64,000 nucleotides of DNA from Ooceraea biroi (taxonomy: Eukaryota > Arthropoda > Insecta > Hymenoptera > Formicidae). A program made the position numbers and the translations under genes. A model generated the notes under the pieces. It saw nothing but the letters and a program-made list of their open reading frames with translations, was not told where the DNA came from and did not search any database. Below, piece by piece: positions 53,560 through 62,619 of the stretch. Where the stretch lies: the NCBI RefSeq assembly GCF_003672135.1, contig NC_039513.1, positions 2,418,833 through 2,482,832 of the forward strand, in the 5' to 3' direction. Positions within the stretch are counted from its first letter, which is position 1, and each line of letters begins with the position of its first letter.

Positions 53560-54130
53560 CATTTCTGACATTTCATAAAATAAAGAAGAGGATAATGATA
53601 TATGAAAGAAGTTTACATTGCAGAATAAATGTTTATTTATATAATCAGTCTTTCAATGTAAAAATCGGCTGTAGAAGTATATATTAATCTTATATAATAG
53701 TAACAAATCTCTTTAAAAAAACATAAAGTTTACAATAACATAACTTTTCATTTATAAAAGGAAACTTTATAAACTTTATAAACATAACTCTTAACAGTAC
53801 CTCTTAAAATTATCACAAGTTTCTAAGTGTTAAAAGTAAATAAAAAATTCTTGTAAGTTCTTGCAGCACAAAGAAAAAGCTTTAACCACATACCTCCGAT
53901 ATGACACGAAACATAAACATAATACGAAAAGTAATAAAAGTAATATTGTTTATGGTCTTGCTGCTTCCTCATTGTCATTGTTCGAATGTCTTATGTATCT
54001 TTGTTTGGCATGTCTTAGGCAGTCTATAATACACTTTTTTATTCCCAGTAGTGTTGCATCATTATGCAACTGTATTATAATTGCTGAAAAATAAAATAAT
54101 ATCATTGTTTTATACTTTACTGAAAAAACT
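53560..54130. other. AT-rich sequence, nothing firm
   Basis: No family recognised. A minus-strand stretch (IIQLHNDATLLGIKKCIIDC) could be a decayed transposase piece, but I cannot place it. Confidence 0.35.
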
Positions 54131-54132
54131 GG

Positions 54133-54390
54133 ATGATGTATATCTTTTTCAATTATATGTTAAACTTACGCTCTACAATTTTGCGAAATGGTGATAATAA
54201 TTGTTGCGGTTTAGAAGATGGTAGTGTTATAATTGTTCAACAAATAGTACGACATGTGCAGTTGAATGATTTTGTGATAATAGGAAAGAAGTTTGTACGA
54301 AAAACATATTTTTACAATACTCCTTGCACATCTAGTTTACTAGACACGTATGTCGTTTCAGAAATCGGAATCAGCGTTATCGCAAACTAG
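54133..54390 (+). pseudogene. Animal CACTA-like element, C-terminal protein fragment
   Basis: MLNLRSTILRNGDNNCCGLE, DGSVIIVQQIVRHV, FVIIGKKFV and YNTPCTSSLLDTYVVSEIGI follow a pattern I associate with the C-terminal region of animal EnSpm/CACTA proteins (N.C.L.DG....V..I; IIGKKF; PC.SS..G.Y.VS). No catalytic domain is nearby. The assignment rests on motif resemblance only. Confidence 0.45.
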
Positions 54391-54985
54391 AATGTGGCTA
54401 TTGTCTAAAGTAAAACGAAAATTTTTTTAAAATACCATGTGGAAATGATAAATACGTTATCGTGCCATTACTGCACAATGAAAATGATTAATTAATGATT
54501 GATTAAAGCTCACCTGTAACTTAACCTCGCTGCGAATTGTATAGAAGATCGACCACCATCACCACATGATTGATGCACTTTTATTAGTCATTCGAGTCAG
54601 TGTCGTGAATGTGCGTAGCCGTGGCTAAATCGGACGTGATAGGAGCATGTAAACATCGAATTATTACCTAAATTGGATAAAATTATGTATATGGCATGCG
54701 TTTTTGCAAATCTCAAGCAACCAATTATAAAAGACGACAATAAACGTTTTGAGTCACGTATTTAGTACGAAAAATTTATTAACAATTTATTAACAATTTA
54801 TAGTAATTATAATTTACTTTATAAACTTTGAAAATAAAGAAAAAATATTAATTCAAACATTAATAAATAATTGTTTTTTTAATTTTTAAACAAGGTATTA
54901 AAATTTGTCGAAAACTTAATTCTTTTCAGTATTATTGTTAACTAAATTATTTTACGTATTTTTCAGGAGTATTGGGAGAAAATAT
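54391..54985. other. AT-rich sequence
   Basis: No gene or element recognised. ACAATTTATTAACAATTTAT repeats lie near 54775. Confidence 0.45.
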
Positions 54986-54990
54986 TTGAA

Positions 54991-55227
54991 TTAAAAATAT
55001 TCAATTTTAGGGATAACATCTTTCAAAAATTGTTCATTTCGAAAAACATGTATTAAAACACAATCATGTTGCGAGAAAATAAATAACTTGCACAATGCTA
55101 ACCCAGTTACGTACAACGAAGTTTGTATCTGAGTGTAATAAATATGAGTTTGTTTTAATTCGGGTTCACCAAGGGTATTGAGCATTAAGTAGTCGACTAA
55201 AGATTTATTTTCACTTTTATTACTCAT
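54991..55227 (-). pseudogene. YqaJ-like exonuclease fragment, fused frame
   Basis: From LKQTHIYYTQIQTSLYVTGL through ALCKLFIFSQHDC to FRNEQFLKDVIPKIEYF the frame fits the C-terminal half of YqaJ-like viral-type recombinases (H.YY.QIQ..L.VTG...C...V; D..F.....PK...FY). Such exonucleases occur in large animal DNA elements and viruses. The first 25 codons (MSNKSENKSLVDYLM) do not belong to that family. They lie directly downstream of the zinc-motif ORF at 55280-55621, so the frame may be a junction of two sources. Confidence 0.5.
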
Positions 55228-55279
55228 CTAACGCAATGAGTTCTCCCTCTTTTCGTATGATAGTGGGGTCGCGAAGATT

Positions 55280-56010
55280 TCAGATTACGTCGCGATAGTT
55301 GGTTGTTCGGTTGACGAAATCTAAATGAGTTGCCGTGCAATCAGGGCATTCGAGGTACGGTTTGTAAGTGGATAGGTAGTTCCCGCAGTAATCGCATGTG
55401 AGAGGTATCTTTCGATCCCCGAGGAACAAATCATGCGTCTCCCGGTATTCGCAGTTTAGTTTCTCGAGTGGCGATATTTTAAAGAGGAAACACGCGATAC
55501 AGAACGCGGCGCGGTCGGTTAGACGTTGGTAACCCGGAATATAAACGCAATGCAGAATTTCAGCCCGTTCGAGGAAACCGAGAGTCGAGTTTCGCGGGCG
55601 ACGATTAAATCTCGGGCACATCTATTAACACGTCGATTAGTCTAATCCGAATCTATTTCGAGGGGTTTTTCGGCCGTTCCCCAGTGTGCTGGTACCGGTC
55701 CGTCGTAGAGTGTATGGAGAAGTTCGGCGCGGATTTCAGAATATCGAGTGCATCGCGGATCGTTAGGCAGATATTCGAATGGTGGCATCCAAGGATGTCG
55801 GAAATCAATCGGAATTAATTTATATTCGGGTTTAGTTGGAGTAAAAAGGCTCTCATATTCCGGATTTAAATGTTGCGGTTCGATCCCGAGGTCTGGAGAA
55901 TAATGAATTTGATTCGTTGATCCCAAGTATTGTAATAATTGGATGCGCGCTCGCTTCTTTACACCTCTTCTGCGATTTCTTTTCATGGGGTTGAGAATGG
56001 ATCGAAACAA
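55280..56010 (-). pseudogene. Possible densovirus NS3-like relic (two frames)
   Basis: Two adjacent minus-strand frames. The first (56010-55642) starts with a basic segment (MKRNRRRGVKKRARIQLLQY). The second (55621-55280) ends with a four-cysteine cluster CDYCGNYLSTYKPYLECPDC. They are offset by one frameshift, and together would make about 240 residues. Size, basic start, zinc cluster, and a promoter with TATA and TCAGT initiator upstream recall the NS3 gene of insect densoviruses, often integrated in ant genomes. This is a tentative comparison. An LTR-element leader is the alternative. The gene is broken by the frameshift, and the NS1 region is not found beyond perhaps its first codons. Confidence 0.4.
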
Positions 56011-56392
56011 GAACGAGAGTGCGAAAGAACACTGCTACAGGTTCTTGGCTTACTGAGTGCGCAAGCCGGTGCGGAAGAACGCTGCTCGTGCCTTTGTTAT
56101 TCAGAGTGCAAAGCAATTCGAGTCCAACTCAAAGGATGAGCGGAGTGCGTGGGAGTGTTAAGAAAAGCGTTTGGTTTGAAAATACCGTATACAGATATAT
56201 ATTTTACCAAATGAAAATTGTTACAAATGTCTAACAAAAGAAAATAAGAATACGAGAGTCTTTGAATTGTCGAGAAACGGAAATTGCGGATCTGAGTTTA
56301 ATTTTCCCATTTACCTTAATGTAGAATCGGACTCTACGCTATTCGATACCCAAGACTTTTAAAGTACACGATCGGAAAAATGATTACTTATT

Positions 56393-56427
56393 ACTGAGTT
56401 CCCTGGCCTTCTGCAGGCCCTTTTATA
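56393..56427 (-). promoter_or_regulatory. TATA box and TCAGT initiator (minus strand)
   Basis: On the minus strand TATAAAAGG (56427-56419) is followed about 24 bases later by TCAGT (56397-56393), the arthropod initiator. Spacing is right for a core promoter. It faces the ORFs at 56010-55280, about 390 bp downstream. A possible donor AAGGTAAATG and acceptor TTTTGTTAG lie in the leader. Confidence 0.55.
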
Positions 56428-56449
56428 TTGTGGACGAAGAGGCGGGTGG

Positions 56450-56835
56450 TTGAAAATATCGATGGTGGGACTGATTTTCCACCAATAATATTTAGGAAAA
56501 TCGGGCCCGCGTCTTCGTCTCAACGGTTATCTCGGTTCTGTGGAGGGAGGCCCTTCGCGTAAACATTCCCGTACAGAACCTTAATACCTGAGTTAATTAA
56601 TTTACGTTGTTCGCCTTATGATTACAATATTTCCCTCTCGATATTAATTTCCTGATTGCAAAATGGATCCTCTGGGATTTTGAATGGTTGTTGTATCTGT
56701 TTTTAATCAAAAGATATGTATATGAAAAGAAATAATGCTTATTTTAAAAATTGCAATCGTATTAAATTCCGTCTATATGATCATTTGCATTCAGGAAAAT
56801 AATAATATAAAATTTCCTAAATTATAAAATAACTA
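56450..56835. other. Upstream flank of the promoter
   Basis: GC-rich to 56600, then AT-rich. No gene. The first part may be LTR or viral upstream sequence. Confidence 0.4.
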
Positions 56836-56839
56836 TATA

Positions 56840-57462
56840 CAGGGTGTTTCCTAAGTAAGTAGACAAACTTAAGGAGGATATTCCTTGGCTTATTTTAAGA
56901 AGAAAAGGTCATATAAACATATGTCCTAAACTGCTTTGTTTTCCAAAAAAAGTACATTACTGTTTTCGTTCACTTTTCGGATAGCGTGCTTTAAATCCAG
57001 TAGATTTTTTTCTATGGGGACAGCTTAACTCTTTAGTTTACGCTACACCTATTCAAAATGAAGAAGATCTCAGAAATCGCATAATAGATGGATGTGAAAG
57101 AATACGTAACACTCCAGGTATTTTTGAGCGTGTACGTCAATCAATGGAAAGGAGAGTTGAGGCGTGTATCATGGCTGCAGGTGGACATTTTCAGCAGTTA
57201 CTGTGATGTTATTATTTTTCTTTTTAGTTACTATTTTCTTTTTCGTTATTATTTTTTATTTTTGGTTACTATTGTTTTTCATTTGTTTCATTTGCAATAA
57301 CACAAACTGTTCTATAATAAACGAAAAGTGAACGAAAACAGTGATGTACTTTTTTTTGGAAAACAAAGCAGTTTAGGACATATGTTTATATGACCTTTTC
57401 TTCTTAAAATAAGCCAAGGAATATCCTCCTTAAGTTTGTCTACTTACTTAGGAAACACCCTG
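56840..57462 (+). mobile_element. Mariner-family element, internally deleted (623 bp)
   Basis: Ends CAGGGTGTTTCCTAAGTAAG and its inverse, with TA duplication (56838-56839, 57463-57464). Arms of about 145 bp run to GTGAACGAAAAC. The gene remnant inside is in the sense of the plus strand. Confidence 0.9.
56991..57206 (+). pseudogene. Mariner-like transposase C-terminal part, open frame
   Basis: LNPVDFFLWGQLNSLVYATP, EEDLRNRIIDGCERIRNTPG, FERVRQSMERRVEACIMAAG and GHFQQLL then stop. This holds the third catalytic aspartate segment and the complete C-terminal signature without a stop. The first two thirds of the gene are deleted. Confidence 0.85.
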
Positions 57463-57518
57463 TATATATATATAATATGATAATATATATATATATATTT
57501 TGAAGGTTTTAGAAAGTG

Positions 57519-58613
57519 CTAGAAGGTTCTAGAAAGATGCTGATATGCGCGGATGTTTACACTATTTATTACCGGGCTCGCGATAACGCTCGCTACGGCT
57601 AGCAGGCTTGCCTGCCGGAGCCATCGAAAATCGTTCGAGAACCTTCTATCCGATGAAGGGCTATTGACGTAACACTCCAAAATCTTGAAAATTTTTACAC
57701 GTTGAATAGCGCGTTCAACGTGAATTCTAACACTGGCTATTTTGTATCCTTCTATGACTTCTTCCCTCGTAAATTGTGGATTTGTGGCAAATGGTGGCAT
57801 CACTAAAACACATTGACGCTTGAAAAGTTCAGTTTTTATTGTAGGAAATCCTTTATCGGCCATAATTTCATCCCCAGGCTCTACTAAGTTTATAAAACCC
57901 GAGTCAACCACAATGAAGCCATCGGTAGATCTACCACCGTAACCTTTAGATAAAAAAGTAATTTTTCCACATGGACTTATTCCGATTAAATATTTTACTG
58001 TAAAACCGGATTTATAGGAAGACTACATTAAGGCACGTTTCTCAAGTGTAGGTGGAGTATCTGTACAAATTTCAGTACAGTCTATGATGGCTCGACAGTT
58101 AGGATAATTTTTAAATAGAGAAGGCATTGAGGACCGAATTGCCTCTCTACTTAGCCAAAATATCCAAGTTTTGGTATTTTCATGTAAAGTTTCTAAGACA
58201 CTATAAAAAATGCTCGATACGCTTGATGCGGAAATATGAAAAAGTACTCCTATGGCTCCGAACGTTAAACCAAGCTTCATTTTCATTAAAAATAATAGTA
58301 ATCTGTTCTGAGCATTAATTACTTTATAATATTTCGGTTGTCCATATGCTAGAGGTTTTATAAATGCCAACAAAATTTGAAACACGGACAGTGAGACTCT
58401 AGCTAGCTGTCTTATATCTGAATCGGACTTTATATCGTCGAAACCTATAAATCCAGGTCTTATATCACAATCGGGACCTACTCCAACAGTTTTTGTTTCT
58501 ACAGGCTTTGGAGCAACAACAAAAACTTTTTTTGGGCGATTCTCAGGCTTATTAATATTGATACATGTTTGTGTTGATGTTTCGTTAGTTGAAGGATCTT
58601 GCCAACAATACAT
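57519..58613 (-). pseudogene. ISL2EU-type DDE transposase, one nonsense codon
   Basis: One minus-strand frame with a single TAG at about 58019. Features: ISASSVSSIFYSVLETLHEN (helix-turn-helix-like), NCRAIIDCTEI (first D), KYLIGISPCGKITFLSKGYG, GDEIMADKGFP (second D), LVMPPFATNPQF, and IASVRIHVERAIQRVKIFKI (E). This order is typical of the THAP-linked ISL2EU group related to IS5/PIF. Downstream (57470-57518) is an AT microsatellite. All catalytic residues remain. Confidence 0.88.
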
Positions 58614-58739
58614 GAACGATATTGTTGTATGTGTTTTCAGGAGGCGTATTTAAATCCGTTTGCATCATGACACTACTCATATTGAGAGAAGTTTCAATTA
58701 CTACTTTAGACGTTGTTTTAGTATCCCCAAATGAAACAA

Positions 58740-59260
58740 TGTTTTCTTCATGGTAGAGCCACTGGGTGCGTCAACTCCAATTTACGTTGTCGTCTTTTAA
58801 CTCTTTCTGCTCTCTGTGAATTTTCAATATTTCTTTTTCGATAAATGCTTGGAAAAATTGTTGGGTTGTTTGCAGTTATTCTAGGGTCCTCCGATCTTTT
58901 ACCTCCTTCAAAGTGGAGACTACAGATTCTCGAATTTTTATTTGGCTGCCATGCTTTACCACTTGGTCTAAATAATAAAAAATAAATAGATACAATGAAG
59001 AAATTATGAGGAATATACTTGGAATTAAGCTATGGAACTTTTAAAATCAATGCATTAAATCAATAATCAAATTCAGGTTACACATACGTCATTCGACGAA
59101 CTGCACCAATCTATTTCTTTCGACGTTCACACTCCCACGGTTTTCTCGGAAATGAATAAAAACTCAATTCGGGATTTTTTGAATCACGAGATGTACATAC
59201 CACAACGCAACAAACACGAGCAGATTTTTTTGGTAAATTTTCGGAGTTCATTTTATAAGT
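58740..59260 (-). pseudogene. ISL2EU THAP domain, two exons, Trp-to-stop
   Basis: Exon 1 on the minus strand (about 59220-59090) reads CTSRDSKNPELSFYSFPRKP then WECERRKK, a TAG where THAP domains have the invariant Trp, and IGAVRRMT with donor GTATGTGT. Exon 2 (58977 leftwards, after TTATTTAG) reads KAWQPNKNSRICSLHFEGGK and NNPTIFPSIY. C, W, C-X2-H and FP positions fit THAP. After VALP a frameshift occurs before the transposase region. Together with 58613-57519 it makes one dead gene. Confidence 0.75.
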
Positions 59261-59369
59261 GTTATATTCGTCCACACTCTACACGAACCCTCTGCGTACA
59301 ATTATTGCTAACTTTGGCCGCGTGGCGGCTCCACTAGAGCTATTGGAGAAGCGTATACGCGCAGCGAGA

Positions 59370-59890
59370 CCGCGCCGTGACTCTTTTACGCGAAGCGACG
59401 CTTTCGCAGACACTCAGATTATTAGATCTCAATAACGGCTGATCCGATCAACTTCTAAGTAGTCTCAATGGATAGCTTGGGTTCGAATTGCATAAGAAAA
59501 GTGTTTTCCCCAGCCAGGTTTGAACCCTGGCGTGGGGTGGTATGTTTTCACAACGAAATACAATTAATTACAAATTCTTCATTAACCATGGAGTATTTTC
59601 ATCTAATTATTTCCGTAAAAGAGATCACTACGTTATAAAGTCTAACGATATGTTGGCGCGTAGTCGGGGGGTAAGGAGGTAGAGGGAGTAAAAGTAGCTG
59701 CAATATGTCCAAACGAATTGTTGGCTTGCAGCTATCACAATAATAATTCTGTCCGTCTATCAGACGTTGCCAGTGTCTGCGATGATATTACGTTGAATTA
59801 AAAGTGTTTTTATTTTTCTCCTACGTGTCCTACGAGCGGAGATATTGCGATGCAAAGTTCGAAATGTCACGATTTTACGATTAAGATACT
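59370..59890. repeat. Dispersed repeat (10.3-kb family) with a 292-bp insert
   Basis: Inverted copy of 10290-10500. It is split by 59508-59799, which is flanked by the 11-bp direct repeat AAAAGTGTTTT (59497-59507, 59800-59810). The 10-kb copy has one uninterrupted version of this site. Confidence 0.75.
59508..59799. mobile_element. 292-bp retroposon-like insert
   Basis: It begins CCCAGCCAGGTTTGAACCCT, a perfect short hairpin holding a B-box-like GGTTCAAACC on the minus strand, and ends ACGTTGAATT. An 11-bp target duplication suggests retroposition, but there is no poly(A). It contains GTCTAACGATATGTTGGCGC then GTAGT, close to a segment of the elements at 27760 and 38270. Confidence 0.55.
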
Positions 59891-60596
59891 CTGTTTTCTC
59901 CTTGTCTGTCAAGTGAAGGCAAGAGGGGCTCGCGGAGAGACGAATGAAAAAATGTGAAGTTCGCTAATTTCGATGCTAGATAGCTCGAAATGACACGTAA
60001 ATGTAGAGTCGATAATGCTAAATGCAGTATCGATCAATATCGTCGCATTTCGAATTTTGCATAACTGTTTAAATATTTCTTTAATTTTAATCATCTCTTA
60101 ATACATTTTATATGGCACGGTAGTTAAGAGTTGATTAAAATCAAAGAAACGTTTATAAAGTTATGGAAAATTCGAAATATGACGATTTTGAGACACACAC
60201 ACACGCACGCACGCACGTCTAGTCACACTGCTACAAAGTCGGGTAGCTGCGCGCCCATAAAGACGGTTTGCTGTGCGCCCACAAAGACGGGTCGCTGTGT
60301 GCCTACAAAGACACTACAAAATGTGTGAAATCACAATAAAATTACCTTTTTAAAAAAGGTACAAAAAAGCGCCAAGCATACGCGCCCGAAGAACGTGTTC
60401 AAAGATGACCTCTATAAAATTAATGATATCAACAAATTTCGCCAATTATAAAAATGAGTATTTATGCAAACCAAAAAATCTATTACATTTATTCTATTTA
60501 TTACATCTATTATATTTTTATACAACTAAATATTTTAAGAATAAAAACGACAAAATCGTGTTCATCAACCTTACTGGCAATATATTTAATAAAATA

Positions 60597-60639
60597 GTCA
60601 CGACGTTTCGACCATTGGTTCTGGTCCTCTTCAGGTGAC
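60597..60639 (-). ncRNA. Hammerhead-ribozyme-like motif (minus copy)
   Basis: Exact inverted copy of the motif at 60910-60952, with the same core, stems and putative cleavage triplet. Confidence 0.65.
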
Positions 60640-60909
60640 GATTACAAAATAACTATCTCATAAAAGTGAAAGTAAAACTATTGCAAAATGTGTCACATAA
60701 GATAAAAAATCAAAAACGCAACCATAATATACAGGTAAAAGCAGTCGAGATTTGACTCTCAGCCTCAACACGTCGTTTATACATCTTTTTGTATGTTATT
60801 TATTATTCTTTTACCTGTATATTATGGTTGCGTTTTTGATTTTTTATCTTATGTGACACATTTTGCAATAGTTTTACTTTCACTTTTATGAGATAGTTAT
60901 TTTGTAATT

Positions 60910-60952
60910 GTCACCTGAAGAGGACCAGAACCAATGGTCGAAACGTCGTGAC
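60910..60952 (+). ncRNA. Hammerhead-ribozyme-like motif (plus copy)
   Basis: GTCAC pairs with GTGAC (5 bp). The core CTGAAGA fits CUGANGA. Stem II GGACC/GGTC(C) surrounds AGAACCAAT. GAAA follows, then CGTC, with GTC as a standard cleavage triplet. Every invariant position of a minimal hammerhead with a one-pair stem III is present. Penelope-like elements are known to carry such ribozymes. Confidence 0.7.
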
Positions 60953-61685
60953 TATTTTATTAAATATATTGCCAGTAAGGTTGATGAACACGATTTTGTT
61001 GGTTTTATTCATATTATTTCACTGGTGAAGAAGAGAAGATTGGAACACTACTATTATTAAATATTTTAATACATATAAATATTTCAATACAAATAAGTGT
61101 TTTTTCAAAATACTTGCGCTGCTAAACCGATTCAATAATTTTCTTAGTATTTAAATAATCTAAAAATTACAATAACTTCTTTACACTCTAAATTACATAA
61201 CAACTCGCTGAAATACATATATGTACAAATGTAGTTAAACTTATTCTATGCTTAATTCTAATGTCACACACATACACACACATGCACGCATTCACAAGAG
61301 AGAAAGAAAGAGAATGAGGGAATTAACATAATGATTCGGTTTAGCAGCGCCAAGTATTTTGAAAAAACACTTATTTGTATTGAAATATTTATATGTATTA
61401 AAATATTTAGTTGTATAAAAATATAATAGATGTAATAAATAGAATAAATGTAATAGATTTTTTTGGTTTGCATAAATACTCATTTTTATAATTGGCGAAA
61501 TTTGTTGATATCATTAGTTTTATAGAGGTCATCTTTGAACGCGTTCTTCGGGCGCGTATGCTTGGTGCTTTTTTGTACCTTTTTTAAAAAAGTTAATTTT
61601 ATTGTTGTCTTTACAAATACAGTTATTGTTATTTTATTTTGGGATATTTATGTTCAAACTATTATATAATATTATATTATACTCA

Positions 61686-61822
61686 CCTTGGTTTAAATTT
61701 GGTATTATTTTATTATTGACCAGCACTTCACACTCCGTATCCACGTATCTGTGTACACGCAACCGTATCCACGCAACAAAAAATAAGTGCCGGTCAATAA
61801 TAAAATAATACCAAATTTAAAC
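61686..61822. mobile_element. Hairpin MITE, about 40-bp arms
   Basis: GTTTAAATTTGGTATTATTT and TATTATTGACCAGCACTT at the left, inverse at the right (AAGTGCCGGTCAATAATA, CCAAATTTAAAC), around a loop with GTATCCACG twice. No clear duplication. Confidence 0.75.
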
Positions 61823-61826
61823 AGTA

Positions 61827-61944
61827 GATAATGCTTTTATGGAGTTCATAAAACAACAATTTAACACCATTCCAGAAGAGGAAAAACTTATAAGAAGAAA
61901 AATGATTATGGATGCGTTAGTTGCTCCATTACCAGAGAATCAGT
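61827..61944 (+). pseudogene. Short C-terminal fragment resembling MADF/BESS-type protein ends
   Basis: DNAFMEFIKQQFNTIPEEEK, LIRRKMIMDALVAPLPENQ, then TGA. The pattern (F..FI..Q...IP...K...R..IM.AL..PL) recalls the C-terminal helical segment of insect MADF/Myb-like element proteins. The upstream part is replaced by the hairpin MITE. Tentative. Confidence 0.4.
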
Positions 61945-62165
61945 GATTTAAGTAAAGATTCAATGATTAGTTAATTGGTTTCATTTCTGTCTTGTTATTT
62001 TTAAAACTAATGGTTTACAATAAATTTCTATTTATTTTAAAATGACTTACTTAATATTAATAAAATAAATATTATTACAACAAGCAATATGTGAGACGCC
62101 AGGAAATCAATGCAAATAAGTCTTCTTCCTTCTGTCGACCACACACTGGCAAATTTATTAAAATT
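61945..62165. other. AT-rich sequence
   Basis: No gene or element recognised up to the Penelope end. Confidence 0.4.
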
Positions 62166-62172
62166 AACGGCT

Positions 62173-62212
62173 ACACAACGTTTCGACCCAAGTTCGGGCC
62201 CTTTTCAAGTGT
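62173..62212 (-). ncRNA. Degenerate hammerhead-like motif at Penelope 3' end
   Basis: On the minus strand ACAC pairs with GTGT. The core reads TTGAAAA (consensus CTGANGA). Stem II GGGCCC/GGGTC, then GAAA and CGTT follow. The damaged core makes activity unlikely. It marks the 3' end region of the Penelope-like element at 62620-63640. Confidence 0.45.
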
Positions 62213-62619
62213 CGAGACTCAGTTATTTTCTACAAACAATATTCAGAGAATTACAAATTGAACAAAAAATACAAATAAAACCGATTATATGACATAAAAT
62301 TTACGGAAAATTTACAAATTAAACTTAATAATTAGTAATGTCGCTTACTGACTGAAAACAACTGAATATACAATCCAGAGAGAACCATCTTATAGACACA
62401 GCACTCAAGACATTCTGACAAAGACTGTGTGCCTCGAAAACAAGAATCAAACCTCTCTACAAAATATTTTCGTAAATGAAGGGGAAGTTCTCTGTGTCTT
62501 TCTGTAGATTGATCGCTTTCGAATGTTTTTTTATGAAAAACATCTCGGCAATTTCCCTCTTCCTTCTATGTTGCTCATGATGGAGAATATTAACATTGCA
62601 CCAATTAAAATTGGTAAAT

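Larger units (their letters stand above)
60310..61610. repeat. Large imperfect palindrome around two Penelope ends
   Basis: Outer arms (60325-60535 and 61385-61605) share AAAGCGCCAAGCATACGCGC, ACCTCTATAAAATTAATGAT and ATTACATTTATTCTATTTA, inverted. Inner arms (60560-60750 and 60795-60995) hold inverted Penelope-type end sequences. Between 61000 and 61380 there is AT-rich sequence with AAAACACTTATTTGTATTGA in both orientations. No gene. Confidence 0.75.

Noticed and set aside
59505..59540. tRNA-like T-arm (GGTTTGAACCC / GGGTTCAAACC)
   Set aside because: Stem and loop register do not give a normal T-arm with G53-C61, and no acceptor, D or anticodon arms can be drawn around it. Kept only as a B-box-like note.
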